Source: Faecalibacter sp. LW9 (GTDB lineage Bacteria > Bacteroidota > Bacteroidia > Flavobacteriales > Weeksellaceae). From it: 64,000 nucleotides of DNA. Shown piece after piece: positions 35,110 through 43,902 of the stretch. The stretch spans positions 806,001 through 870,000 of the forward strand of contig NZ_CP141062.1 of the NCBI RefSeq assembly GCF_034661295.1. Direction: 5' to 3'. The first letter of the stretch is position 1. Every line of letters begins with the position of its first letter. Both the position numbers and the translations under genes were made by a program. A model generated the notes under the pieces. The model searched no databases. It saw only the letters and a list, made by a program, of their open reading frames with translations, and was not told where the DNA came from.

Positions 35110-36066
35110 ATGCCAAGAAAAATTGATCCCATTGCGATTGCATCAGCGATAAAAAACGGCAATCGATTAGCCTTAAGCCGTGCCATCACATTGGCTGAAA
35201 GTACCAAATTAGAACATCTTGAACTCGCGCAAGAAATCATTCATCAATTTGAACCTCATCAACACTCCAAACGTATTGCCATTACGGGAATACCTGGTGT
35301 GGGAAAAAGTACATTTATCGAAGCGTTAGGACTGTATCTAACTCAGTTAGGACACAAAGTGGCTATACTAGCGATTGATCCAAGCAGTCACCTTTCAAAA
35401 GGAAGCATTTTAGGCGATAAGACCCGCATGGAAGAATTGGCCAAAAATGATCATGCCTATATCCGTCCCAGTGCAACCAATGGAAATCTTGGAGGAATTA
35501 CATCTCGTACCTATGAGGCCATTTTACTTTGTGAAGCAGCAGGATACGATCATATTTTGATTGAAACCGTGGGAGTAGGACAATCGGAAACGCTCGTTAA
35601 TCAAATATCTGATTTATTTATCTTTCTTCAATTACCAGGTTCAGGAGACGATCTGCAAGGCATCAAACGAGGAATTATGGAAATGGCAGATATTATTTTT
35701 GTCAATAAAGTCGATGCCTTCCAAGAGAAATTGATTAAAGATGCTAAAGTTGATTTAGCTCGTTCGTTGCAATTTTTACCCCCTAAAAAATCGAATTGGA
35801 AACGTAAAACGATTTTAGGCTCAGGACTAAAAGAGAAAGGAATTATTGAACTTTGGGAAACGGTAGAAAAATACTTCGCACAAATCCAAGAAAACAACTA
35901 TTACAGCGAAAATAGAACGTTACAACAATCACTACAAGCTGAAACTTATATTTTGGAGATGATCGAGCGACAGACCAAAGAAAAATTAAAATGTAATCCT
36001 ATCAATAAAACCAGTAGCAATGCTTATTTAATGGCAAAAGAATGGTTGAAAGAAAATCAGAATTAA
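35110..36066 (+). CDS. meaB: Methylmalonyl-CoA mutase-associated GTPase MeaB
   Basis: A 318-residue G-protein chaperone that protects and reloads the B12-dependent methylmalonyl-CoA mutase. The P-loop GIPGVGKST is at residues 60-68, the family strand LAIDPSSHLSKGSILGDKTRM follows (written in full it exceeds one motif), and VNKVDAF is the guanine-specificity motif. The older name ArgK is a mis-assignment. The mutase genes are not in this window. The downstream ADP-ribosylglycohydrolase gene follows after 15 bases on the same strand, so the two probably form one transcript. Confidence 0.92.
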   Translation: MPRKIDPIAIASAIKNGNRLALSRAITLAESTKLEHLELAQEIIHQFEPHQHSKRIAITGIPGVGKSTFIEALGLYLTQLGHKVAILAIDPSSHLSKGSILGDKTRMEELAKNDHAYIRPSATNGNLGGITSRTYEAILLCEAAGYDHILIETVGVGQSETLVNQISDLFIFLQLPGSGDDLQGIKRGIMEMADIIFVNKVDAFQEKLIKDAKVDLARSLQFLPPKKSNWKRKTILGSGLKEKGIIELWETVEKYFAQIQENNYYSENRTLQQSLQAETYILEMIERQTKEKLKCNPINKTSSNAYLMAKEWLKENQN

Positions 36067-36081
36067 CTCATCAATTATAAA

Positions 36082-37062
36082 ATGCTTAACCAATCCATCA
36101 TAGAAGATAAAATTAAAGGCTTATTTTACGGACAGGCTATTGGTGATGCATTAGGACTCTCCACCGAATTTTTAACGAAAGAACAAATCAAGCATTTGTA
36201 TCCAAATGGAATTTCTCAATATGAGGATATCATTGAAGATGAACATCGAAAAAGGTGGGTAAAAGGGGATTGGACAGATGATACCGATCAATTTTTAGCA
36301 ATTGTAGATTCAATTATTAAAGCTAATAAAGTGGATGAAATTGCTTTTGCAAAAGAATTGATAGGCTGGTTTAATGATTGCCCTATGGGAATTGGAAATA
36401 CAGTCATCAAAGTCTTAAAAATGCCTGGTTATACATCGAATCCACATCAAGCAGCTGAATTAACATGGAAACTTTCGGGACAAAAAGTTGCTTCTAATGG
36501 CGCAATTATGCGGACAAGTATTTTAGGCGCTTATTCCTTTTGGGATTATCAACAAGTCATTCATAACACGATAAAAATCTGTAAAACAACTCATTTTGAT
36601 CCTAGATGTATTGGTTCTTATGTTATTATATCTCTAATAATTGCTCAAATTTTACAAGAAAATAAATTTCTTACAGTAAATGAGATTAAAAATATTGCTA
36701 ACCAATATGACGAAAGAATCATACCTTTTATTGATTTAGCTTTATCTAAAGATATAAACGAATTAGATTTGGAAAATGATGTTGATATGGGCTATACGTT
36801 AAAAACATTATCTGTAGCGTTATGGGCTTATTTTAATCGAAATGATTTTACAAATACACTTACAACAATAATTCATCAAGGAGGTGACGCGGATACGAAT
36901 GCCACTGTCGCGGGAAGTCTGTTAGGTACTATTTACGGCTTTAGAAGCTTACCTAAAGATCTTGTAAATGGATTAATCTACAAAGATCTATTAAATCAAA
37001 AATTTGAAGAATTTTTACTAATCAATCAGAAATTAAACAATAAAAAAGGCTATCATTACTGA
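36082..37062 (+). CDS. ADP-ribosylglycohydrolase family protein
   Basis: A 326-residue cytoplasmic hydrolase of the ARH/DraG family. Key motifs are IGDALG, WTDDTDQFL (metal-binding Asp/Asp), NGAIMRTS and GGDADTNATVAGSLLG, which line the dinuclear Mg site, so it is likely active. It removes ADP-ribose from proteins or related compounds; the target is unknown. It follows MeaB by 15 bases. The gene is somewhat more AT-rich and less optimised in look than its neighbours, which is only weak evidence of acquisition. Confidence 0.88.
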   Translation: MLNQSIIEDKIKGLFYGQAIGDALGLSTEFLTKEQIKHLYPNGISQYEDIIEDEHRKRWVKGDWTDDTDQFLAIVDSIIKANKVDEIAFAKELIGWFNDCPMGIGNTVIKVLKMPGYTSNPHQAAELTWKLSGQKVASNGAIMRTSILGAYSFWDYQQVIHNTIKICKTTHFDPRCIGSYVIISLIIAQILQENKFLTVNEIKNIANQYDERIIPFIDLALSKDINELDLENDVDMGYTLKTLSVALWAYFNRNDFTNTLTTIIHQGGDADTNATVAGSLLGTIYGFRSLPKDLVNGLIYKDLLNQKFEEFLLINQKLNNKKGYHY

Positions 37063-37072
37063 TAGCCTTTAT
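37044..37072 (+). terminator. Terminator of the ADP-ribosylglycohydrolase gene
   Basis: Stem AAGGCTATCA/TGATAGCCTT with loop TTAC overlaps the stop codon. Confidence 0.75.
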
Positions 37073-37082
37073 GCTTTATATG

Positions 37083-37156
37083 CTCCTCCTCTTGGGCTCG
37101 AACCAAGGACCCTCTGATTAACAGTCAGATGCTCTAACCAACTGAGCTAAGGAGGA
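37083..37156 (-). tRNA. tRNA-Asn (GTT)
   Basis: A 74-base cloverleaf, minus strand: acceptor TCCTCCT/AGGAGGA, D-loop AGTTGGTTA, anticodon arm CTGACTGTTAATCAG with anticodon GTT, T-arm CTTGG-TTCGAGC-CCAAG, discriminator G. A second identical gene lies 129 bases further on. Confidence 0.96.
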
Positions 37157-37211
37157 AAATCCATATTTATTTTAAAGTCTTTGCTTAACTGTATTGTTTT
37201 CACTAAAAAAG

Positions 37212-37285
37212 CTCCTCCTCTTGGGCTCGAACCAAGGACCCTCTGATTAACAGTCAGATGCTCTAACCAACTGAGCTAAGGAGGA
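37212..37285 (-). tRNA. tRNA-Asn (GTT), second copy
   Basis: Identical to the tRNA at 37083-37156. It is the promoter-proximal member of a tandem pair read leftwards from the box at 37306-37313. Confidence 0.96.
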
Positions 37286-37305
37286 ATGTTGCTTAATTGT
37301 GGGTG

Positions 37306-37336
37306 CAAATATAAAAGGATTTTTTACACCCACAAA
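37306..37336 (-). promoter_or_regulatory. Promoter of the tRNA-Asn pair
   Basis: On the minus strand, TTTG (37336-37333), exactly 19 bp, then TATATTTG (37313-37306): a full consensus Bacteroidota promoter. Only one is seen before the pair, so both tRNAs are likely co-transcribed. Confidence 0.8.
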
Positions 37337-37352
37337 AAATATTTTAAAAAAT

Positions 37353-38663
37353 TTATCCAAAAATCATATTAACGATATCATTTCCGAAGATAAATACCAT
37401 TAAACCAAGGATTATGAAGATTCCGACCATCTGCGCTTTTTCTAAAACTTTTTCGCTTGGTGCCTTTCCAGTCACCATTTCATAGATTGCGAAAACAGCA
37501 TGTCCACCATCTAAACCTGGAATTGGTAATAAATTAATGAATGCTAACCAAGCTGAAATCATTGCTGTAAATGACCAGAAGAATAACCAGTTCCATTCCG
37601 TTGGCATTTGTTTTACCATTCCAATAGGTCCAGCCACTTGTTTACGACCATCTTTTACTTGGAATAATGTTCCAATTCCACGTACTTGAGTTGCAATCGC
37701 ATCAAAAGGTTTTACGACTCCTAATGCAATTCCTTCACCAACTGAATAGTCTTTACGACCTTCTAAAGAGTCTAAGTACGATGAACGATTTCCAATTCCT
37801 ACTTTTCCATCTTTACCTACTGTAACCATTAATTCGATCGGTTGCCCTTTTCTTTCAACAGAGAAAGGAACAGTTTTCCCTTTGTATTCGGCTACTTTTT
37901 GTGTAAAATCAGAGAATAACGGTGTTGTAAACCCATCGACTGCAATGATTTTATCATCTTTTAAAATCCCGGCTTTAAATGCTGGAGATTCGGCAATCAC
38001 AGTATCCACTTCGAATGTAAATTCAGGAACAAAGAACCCGTGTTTATAATTTAAAATTTGCGTTCTAAAGTTTTCGTCAATTGGTAATGAAATTTGTTTT
38101 CCATCACGCTTGATTTCTAACGTTTGTCCTCCTAATAAAGCTTCTTTATTAATTTCTTCTAATGAATTATAAGCTATTCCATTTACGCCTACCGGAATAT
38201 CTCCTTTACGTAGACCTAATGAAAGTTGTGTTGAATCCACTGCTAAGCCATATTTCATCTGATCTACTTTCGTAAATCGTTCCCCATTGGCAATTAATAA
38301 TACGGCATAAATAATCATGGCTAAGACGATATTTACAATAATCCCACCTAACATGATGATTAATCGTTGCCATGCAGGTTTGGTACGGAATTCCCAAGGT
38401 TGAGGTTCACTCTTCATTTGTTCTGTATCCATACTTTCATCAATCATACCTGAAAGTTTTACATACCCTCCCAATGGAAGCCAACCAATACCATAAACGG
38501 TATCCCCAATTTTCTTTTTCCAAATTGCAAATTTCACATCAAAGAAAACGAAGAAACGCTCGACACGAACTCCAAACCATCTTGCTGTTACAAAGTGACC
38601 CAACTCGTGCAGCATCACTAACAACATTAAACTGAGCATTAACTGCCCGATTTGTACTAACAT
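37353..38663 (-). CDS. rseP: RIP site-2 metalloprotease RseP
   Basis: A 436-residue inner-membrane protease that cuts membrane-bound regulators within the membrane. Zinc site HELGH (residues 19-23) and the second site NLLPIPGLDGGH near the C-terminus are intact; two PDZ-like segments lie between. The usual substrate is an anti-sigma factor or a signal-peptide remnant. It is downstream of the gldD-ssb-mutY group on the same strand, 69 bases from gldD. Confidence 0.93.
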   Translation of the reverse strand: MLVQIGQLMLSLMLLVMLHELGHFVTARWFGVRVERFFVFFDVKFAIWKKKIGDTVYGIGWLPLGGYVKLSGMIDESMDTEQMKSEPQPWEFRTKPAWQRLIIMLGGIIVNIVLAMIIYAVLLIANGERFTKVDQMKYGLAVDSTQLSLGLRKGDIPVGVNGIAYNSLEEINKEALLGGQTLEIKRDGKQISLPIDENFRTQILNYKHGFFVPEFTFEVDTVIAESPAFKAGILKDDKIIAVDGFTTPLFSDFTQKVAEYKGKTVPFSVERKGQPIELMVTVGKDGKVGIGNRSSYLDSLEGRKDYSVGEGIALGVVKPFDAIATQVRGIGTLFQVKDGRKQVAGPIGMVKQMPTEWNWLFFWSFTAMISAWLAFINLLPIPGLDGGHAVFAIYEMVTGKAPSEKVLEKAQMVGIFIILGLMVFIFGNDIVNMIFG

Positions 38664-38732
38664 ATTATTTAAAAATTAGTTCTTTTAATTATTACGATTA
38701 CAAAAATAACTGAATTTACTTACCGAACGATT

Positions 38733-39338
38733 TTATTTTCGCCACTCGAGTGTTTCAATCAATTGTTGCACATCTTTCTTGATGTATTCTACTGCAGGAG
38801 CTAAAGAATCCGCTTTTGGTTCTGAAGAGAAATAAACTGATCCAGAAATAAAGTTGCTTACACTATCCGTCGCATGAAACTGTAGATTGATGGCAGACGC
38901 TCCTCCTAATTCATATAATGTACCAAACACTCGTTTCTTTGGAAATTCGAATACTTGAGGAGAGATAAAACTGGCTTTCACCGTTTGTTCTTGAACAAAT
39001 CGTTCACTTTCTTTGATTTTAACAATCAAATCTTCTTTCGAATGGACAGGAAAATACGTTAAAAAAATATTGGCTTTCATTTTTGGATAATGCACGATGT
39101 ACCAATTCGTTTTTTTTCCTTCTTTAATCATTCCGAAGTTGGAGTATTGAAATCCATAAGGGGCATTTTCCTTAAAATCAACATACGTTGGTTTTGGATA
39201 TTCTAAACGCACTTGTCCAAGCGGTTTTACCGTTTCTGTTTTGTCCGAACATGACATAAAAAAAATAGCACTAATCCATAATGCTACTAAAACATAAAGT
39301 TTTTTTACAGACATCATTGTCAGTAAATTGTATTTCAT
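38733..39338 (-). CDS. gldD: Gliding-motility lipoprotein GldD
   Basis: A 201-residue lipoprotein with lipobox FFMSC (Cys30) and the GldD stretches QVRLEYPKPTYVDF and the APYGFQYSNFG motif. GldD is needed for gliding and for secretion by the type IX system in Flavobacterium. In gliding species gldE (a CorC-like gene) usually stands between ssb and gldD; here gldD follows ssb after only 25 bases and no gldE is present, which may fit a non-gliding species that keeps the secretion role. Confidence 0.88.
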   Translation of the reverse strand: MKYNLLTMMSVKKLYVLVALWISAIFFMSCSDKTETVKPLGQVRLEYPKPTYVDFKENAPYGFQYSNFGMIKEGKKTNWYIVHYPKMKANIFLTYFPVHSKEDLIVKIKESERFVQEQTVKASFISPQVFEFPKKRVFGTLYELGGASAINLQFHATDSVSNFISGSVYFSSEPKADSLAPAVEYIKKDVQQLIETLEWRK

Positions 39339-39363
39339 TTTTATAATTTTCTTCTAATCGTTT

Positions 39364-39813
39364 TTAGAAAGGCAAATCATCTTCTTCTTCCTCTACACCT
39401 TTTACCGTATTTTGTGGGTTAGGCGATGAATTGGATGGCTGTTGCATTTCATTTTGTGTTGATCCTTTTTGATCCGAATCAGATTTAGGTGTTAAGAATT
39501 CAATGGAATTGGCTACAATTTCAGTAGTATAACGTGTTTGTCCGTTATCTTCCCATTTCCTTGTTTTAATTCGACCTTCAACAAATACTTTATCCCCTTT
39601 TTTCAGATAACGCTCGCATAATTCGGCTAATTTATTACGGGTCGTAATATTATGCCATTCTGTTTCTGTAATGCGTTCTCCTGTGCGAGAAATATAAGAC
39701 TCTGTTGTAGCGATTGGAAATCTTCCGATGCAATTTTGCTCATCAAAATAATGCAATTTCACATCGTCTCCTAAATTACCGATTAAGATTACTTTATTGG
39801 TTGTACCGTTCAT
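39364..39813 (-). CDS. ssb: Single-stranded DNA-binding protein
   Basis: A 149-residue OB-fold protein (MNGTTNKVILIGNLGDDVKLHYF) with a Ser/Pro/Gln-rich tail ending in the acidic EEEEDDLPF tip that docks replication and repair partners. It coats single-stranded DNA as a tetramer. It lies between mutY and gldD in the order found in other Flavobacteriia. A second ssb elsewhere is possible. Confidence 0.95.
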   Translation of the reverse strand: MNGTTNKVILIGNLGDDVKLHYFDEQNCIGRFPIATTESYISRTGERITETEWHNITTRNKLAELCERYLKKGDKVFVEGRIKTRKWEDNGQTRYTTEIVANSIEFLTPKSDSDQKGSTQNEMQQPSNSSPNPQNTVKGVEEEEDDLPF

Positions 39814-39854
39814 AGCTTTTCGTAGTTTTTAATTCGTGGTTTTAAGATACAAAT

Positions 39855-40895
39855 TTAATCGAAAAAATGGTAATTTATAAATTTTTCAATCGGTTTAGGC
39901 AAAGGGTATTCATCAATTGAATTCAGATTTACCCATTCAAAATCAACAAGATGTTTCAAATCCTCGAGAACAGATGCTTTCGGTTTATATGTATAGTATT
40001 TAATGTATAAATGCTGATGCGATAAGATGTGTTTTTCTTCTGAAATAAAGCTCAAATCCAGGTGAATATTTTTTTCTAAAATTTCCGGATGATCCAATAA
40101 ATCGGTCGAAGTTTCAACCATTGGCAACGTATATAAATTTTGCCAAACATCTTTCCCACTCCTTTTAGTCAACGCCAGTTGAGACTCCTCTTCTATTAAA
40201 AAGAAATGCAAAAAGCGATTAGACACTTTTGTTTTCTTTGTTTTGACTGGAAATTCTAAAACTTTATTCAATCGTAAAGCTTCACATGAGGCATTTAAAG
40301 GACAACTATCACATTTTGGAGCTTTAGGTAAACAAATGGTTGCCCCTAAATCCATCACGGCTTGATTAAAATCTCCAGGTCTTTTTTGATCAATAATTTC
40401 TAGGCCTATATCCCAAAAAACTTTTTTCGTTTTCGAAAGCGAAATATCATTTTCTAATCCGTAATAGCGCGAAAAAACACGATACATATTACCATCCACT
40501 GCTGGAACAGGTTCGTGATATACGATAGATGCAATTGCAGCAGCAGTATAATCGCCAACACCTTTTAATTTCAGTAAATCTTTGTAATTATTTGGAAATA
40601 CGCCTCCTAAGTCTTTTGAAATATATTGAGCGGCGGCATGTAAATTTCGTGCTCTGGAATAATATCCCAATCCTTGCCATAACTTTAGGACCTTTTGTTC
40701 GTCAGCATTTGCAAGATCATGAACCGTTGAAAATTCTGTTATGAAATTAATATAAAATTTCATACCTTGGTCAACCCTAGTCTGCTGAAGAATAATTTCT
40801 GAGAGCCAAATATGGAACGGATTTAGAGTATTGCGCCAAGGCAAATCTCTTTTATTCTGGTCAAACCAAGACAAAATCAGTAAGTTGAATTTCAT
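39855..40895 (-). CDS. mutY: A/G-specific adenine glycosylase
   Basis: A 346-residue base-excision repair enzyme that removes adenine mispaired with 8-oxoguanine. The HhH-GPD fold has LPWRNTLNPFHIWLSEIILQ and LKGVGDYTAAAIAS with the catalytic Asp near 136 (VDGNMYRV), the C-X6-C-X2-C-X5-C iron-sulfur loop (CLPKAPKCDSCPLNASC) and a C-terminal NUDIX-like domain for oxoG recognition. The gene is divergent from the HU gene. Confidence 0.95.
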   Translation of the reverse strand: MKFNLLILSWFDQNKRDLPWRNTLNPFHIWLSEIILQQTRVDQGMKFYINFITEFSTVHDLANADEQKVLKLWQGLGYYSRARNLHAAAQYISKDLGGVFPNNYKDLLKLKGVGDYTAAAIASIVYHEPVPAVDGNMYRVFSRYYGLENDISLSKTKKVFWDIGLEIIDQKRPGDFNQAVMDLGATICLPKAPKCDSCPLNASCEALRLNKVLEFPVKTKKTKVSNRFLHFFLIEEESQLALTKRSGKDVWQNLYTLPMVETSTDLLDHPEILEKNIHLDLSFISEEKHILSHQHLYIKYYTYKPKASVLEDLKHLVDFEWVNLNSIDEYPLPKPIEKFINYHFFD

Positions 40896-40935
40896 AAAAT
40901 CTGCTAAAATGCTTTTTTTCTTAAGGTTTAATATT

Positions 40936-40943
40936 TATATTTG
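40936..40943 (+). promoter_or_regulatory. Promoter -7 box of the HU gene
   Basis: TATATTTG fits TAnnTTTG, 36 bases before the start at 40980. Confidence 0.6.
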
Positions 40944-40979
40944 CACCCGCTTTCAAATTTAAGAATAATAAAAGGAATT

Positions 40980-41276
40980 ATGACAAAGGCAGAAATAGTA
41001 AATAATATTTCAGGTAAGTTAGGACTTGAAAAGAGCGATACTCAAAGAGTAGTAGAATCGTTTATGGAGGAGGTGATTAAATCATTAGTTGATGGTGAAA
41101 ATGTTTACTTAAGAGGTTTTGGTTCTTTTACTATTAAAACGAGAGCAGAAAAGACTGGACGTAACATCACTAAAGGAACATCAATCATTATTCCTGCGCA
41201 CAACGTGCCTACATTCAAACCTGCTAAAACTTTCATCGAAGATGTAAAGACTAGCGAAGCAAACGTAGTAAAATAA
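40980..41276 (+). CDS. HU family DNA-binding protein
   Basis: A 98-residue HU/IHF-type histone-like protein. MTKAEIVNNISGKLGLEKSD and the RGFGSFTIKTRAEKTGRN and IIIPAHNVPTFKPAKTF arms (the flexible DNA-wrapping beta-ribbon) are typical. I start at ATG 40980, which follows AGGAATT, rather than the codon at 40941 lying in the promoter. It heads a short operon with a 30-residue basic protein and probably RNase G. Confidence 0.95.
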   Translation: MTKAEIVNNISGKLGLEKSDTQRVVESFMEEVIKSLVDGENVYLRGFGSFTIKTRAEKTGRNITKGTSIIIPAHNVPTFKPAKTFIEDVKTSEANVVK

Positions 41277-41295
41277 CAAGTAAAATAATTGTATC

Positions 41296-41388
41296 ATGCC
41301 AAGCGGAAAAAAACGTAAAAGACATAAGGTAGCGACGCACAAAAGAAAAAAACGTCGTCGTCTTAACAGACACAAAAAGAAAAAATAA
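41296..41388 (+). CDS. 30-residue very basic protein, Bacteroidota ribosome-associated candidate
   Basis: A 30-codon frame with ATG at 41296 and TAA at 41388: starts MPSGKKRKRHKVATHKRKK and goes on to RRRLNRHKKKK, about two-thirds Lys, Arg or His. Short proteins with such a sequence occur next to HU in Bacteroidota and look like ribosomal Thx or the recently described bL38 type; I cannot settle which without a search. It is 20 bases from the HU stop. Tiny basic proteins are easily missed in annotation, so the call rests on its even codon pattern and its neighbours. Confidence 0.75.
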   Translation: MPSGKKRKRHKVATHKRKKRRRLNRHKKKK

Positions 41389-41428
41389 TAAGCAGGTAAC
41401 TGTTTGATATTTTCATCTTTTTGAAGAT

Positions 41429-41464
41429 AGCACTTTTCAACTCAGGTTTTGGAAAGTGCTTTTA
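41429..41464 (+). terminator. Hairpin before RNase G, possible partial terminator
   Basis: Stem AGCACTTTTC/GGAAAGTGCT around a 12-base loop, followed by TTTTATC, i.e. a weak T-run. It may let part of the transcript pass into RNase G. Confidence 0.65.
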
Positions 41465-41497
41465 TCATTTTTTAAAGACAAATTTTGTTAATTTTTG

Positions 41498-43069
41498 ATG
41501 AGCAAAGAATTAGTTATATCGGCACAAACAGAACACGTGCGTATTGCCGTGTTGGACGAAGGTCGTTTGATGGAATTTCATCAGGATTCGACTAACGATG
41601 GATTTGCTGTTGGTGACATTTACTTGGGAAAAATCAAAAAATTAGCACCTAGCCTAAATGCAACATTTGTAGATATCGGTTATTCTAAAGATGCCTTTCT
41701 ACATTATCATGATTTAGGTCCACAAATACGTTCTTCTAATGCTTATGCCAAAAGTGTGGTGAACGGAACGTATACAACAGATAAATTGAAAAACTTCCGT
41801 ATGGAAGAACCGATTGAAAAAGACGGATTAATTTCTGAAATTTTCGCGTCTGGTGATTCAGTATTGGTTCAGATTACAAAAGAACCGATCCATACGAAAG
41901 GACCTCGAATTACTTCGGAAATATCTATCGCAGGTAGGTATTTGGTTTTAGTACCATTTTCTAACCGAGTTTCAATTTCACAAAAAATAAAATCCAAACC
42001 AGAAAGAGAACGTTTAACAAGTATCTTAGAAGGTTTAACGCCAGAAGGATGTGGAATCATTATCCGAACGGTTGCGGAAGGTAAAAACGTTGAAGAATTA
42101 CAAGCGGATTTGAACTACTTGATCAACAAATGGACTCAAGTGTTCAAAAATCTTCAAAAGAAAAAAGCCCCAAGCAAGATTTTAAGTGAAATGGATCGAG
42201 CGTCATCAATTTTACGTGATACTTTTAACGACGATTTCGTTAAAATTTCAGTAGATGATGCGCTATTAGCGGAGGAAATGCGCGAATATTTGGAAGTTAT
42301 CGCACCAGAGAAAACCAATTTGGTGAAAGAATACGATGACCCTTATGTTCCAATTTTTGAGAAATTTAATGTCGAACGTCAAATCAAACAAGCCTTTGGT
42401 AAGACGGTTACCATCCCCCAATCTAAAGGGGCCTATATGGTGATTGAACATACAGAAGCATTACACGTAATCGATGTAAACTCTGGAAATATCTCAAGAA
42501 ACTCTAAAAATCAAGAAGATTCTGCCTTTGCTGTGAATAAAATTGCAGCGTCAGAAATAGCACGTCAATTGAAGTTGCGTGATATGGGTGGAATTGTTGT
42601 AGTGGATTTTATTGACATGACGGATGCTGAACATAAGAAAGAATTGTTTGAGCATTTGCGTGCAGAAATGGGTAAAGACAAAGCAAAACATAAGATTTTG
42701 CCTCCAAGTAAATTTGGATTAATCCAAATCACAAGACAAAGGGTTCGACCAGAAATCAACTTTGTTACAACTGAAGAAAATCCTAACCAAGACTCGAATG
42801 AAGTTGAGGCACCGATCGTTACAATTGACAAGATTGAACAAGTGCTCTTGAATATCCTTGAGCGTAAAGACAAAGATTTAAGTAAAATGTCTTTACATGT
42901 ACACCCGTTCGTTGCGGCATACTTAAAACATGGATTACCAAGCATTCAGATGAAATGGTTTTTTAAACACAAAAAGTGGATTAAGATTATCCCAAGAGAT
43001 GCGTATAAATATTTACAATTTAACTTCTTGGATAAGAATCACAACACACTTTACAACGAATCAAATTAA
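41498..43069 (+). CDS. rng: Ribonuclease E/G family protein
   Basis: A 523-residue endoribonuclease of the RNase G/E family, acting in mRNA decay and 16S rRNA maturation. The start is ATG 41498, the second of two tandem Met-like codons. An S1-like segment (about residues 36-120, including VGDIYLGKIKKLAPSLNATFVDIG), then the catalytic core with VDFIDMTD (the metal site) and a C-terminal HPFVAAYLKHG segment are visible. No long C-terminal RNA-degradosome extension is present, so it is G-like. The HU and basic-protein genes precede it. Confidence 0.93.
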   Translation: MSKELVISAQTEHVRIAVLDEGRLMEFHQDSTNDGFAVGDIYLGKIKKLAPSLNATFVDIGYSKDAFLHYHDLGPQIRSSNAYAKSVVNGTYTTDKLKNFRMEEPIEKDGLISEIFASGDSVLVQITKEPIHTKGPRITSEISIAGRYLVLVPFSNRVSISQKIKSKPERERLTSILEGLTPEGCGIIIRTVAEGKNVEELQADLNYLINKWTQVFKNLQKKKAPSKILSEMDRASSILRDTFNDDFVKISVDDALLAEEMREYLEVIAPEKTNLVKEYDDPYVPIFEKFNVERQIKQAFGKTVTIPQSKGAYMVIEHTEALHVIDVNSGNISRNSKNQEDSAFAVNKIAASEIARQLKLRDMGGIVVVDFIDMTDAEHKKELFEHLRAEMGKDKAKHKILPPSKFGLIQITRQRVRPEINFVTTEENPNQDSNEVEAPIVTIDKIEQVLLNILERKDKDLSKMSLHVHPFVAAYLKHGLPSIQMKWFFKHKKWIKIIPRDAYKYLQFNFLDKNHNTLYNESN

Positions 43070-43097
43070 AAAAGCCTCGCTGTGCGAGGCTTTTTTT
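43069..43097. terminator. Bidirectional intrinsic terminator
   Basis: Stem AAGCCTCGC/GCGAGGCTT with loop TGT is flanked by A- and T-runs, between convergent rng and the GLPGLI gene. Confidence 0.88.
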
Positions 43098-43109
43098 ATA
43101 GCTTATCTT

Positions 43110-43829
43110 TTAATTACGATCTACCCCTTGATTTCCATAGTTTTCTTGTAATCTTTTATCCAACTCTTTTCTAAATGTGGCGTATTCTTCTGCAGTTACA
43201 GACTTTCCCTTGGTAGGAACTGAAAATTGGACCGTATCATCCATGGTTAACTGATCCAATTGATAATGAGTATAATTCTCTGGTTTTTCCAAGTGTATCA
43301 ATTTTGCTTCTAAAACTAAGCCCGGTAATCCGTAAAATTCCTCAGGCTCACATTTCGATTTGATTTCAGTTGAATACCAAACTTCATAGCCCAATCCCTC
43401 GTTTTCAAAAGTTGCTTTTTTTGTATTAAAGCCTTTTATTTTCTTCGTTTCTCTTGAAATTTTCCACTCCAAAGGATTGGTTTTCGAAATAATCAGAAAA
43501 AGTTTCCCATCCACATCTTTGGAAACCACTTTTTCATCTTTGGTAAAATCCATATAGGTTTCTATATCCTTTTCTGCACCGATAATCGTCATTTGCACCG
43601 AAGGTCCTTGCGTGTTGGTTACACGATCAATCGTTTTTAACGAACAGCGGTTTTGATCGCCTAATAACTGAATATACGAAGGCTTAGAAAACTGTTCTTC
43701 CATTTGTCGATACTGAGGACTATTTCCTTCTAATTTAATATAAGATCTTTTTTCAAATTCTACTTTTAGTTTGTCTTGCGCCAAAAGTGAAAAAGGTAAA
43801 AGAAAAAAAGCTAATAATTTCATAGTCAT
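43110..43829 (-). CDS. GLPGLI family protein
   Basis: A 239-residue exported protein (signal MKLLAFFLLPFSLLAQ) bearing the YGLPGLVLEA motif that names the family. GLPGLI proteins are specific to Bacteroidota and of unknown function; they are often near TonB-dependent receptors. None is next to it here. An alternative start is two codons in, and the gene is monocistronic with terminators on both sides. Confidence 0.86.
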   Translation of the reverse strand: MTMKLLAFFLLPFSLLAQDKLKVEFEKRSYIKLEGNSPQYRQMEEQFSKPSYIQLLGDQNRCSLKTIDRVTNTQGPSVQMTIIGAEKDIETYMDFTKDEKVVSKDVDGKLFLIISKTNPLEWKISRETKKIKGFNTKKATFENEGLGYEVWYSTEIKSKCEPEEFYGLPGLVLEAKLIHLEKPENYTHYQLDQLTMDDTVQFSVPTKGKSVTAEEYATFRKELDKRLQENYGNQGVDRN

Positions 43830-43854
43830 AGATTTGTATTAAAGTTAATAAAAA

Positions 43855-43880
43855 AAAGCCTTCCGTTTGGAAGGCATTTC
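43855..43880 (-). terminator. Terminator of the siderophore-interacting protein gene
   Basis: Stem GCCTTCC/GGAAGGC with loop GTTT and a T-run in the minus-strand transcript. Confidence 0.83.
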
Positions 43881-43902
43881 TCATTGAATAAAAATATTGG
43901 AA

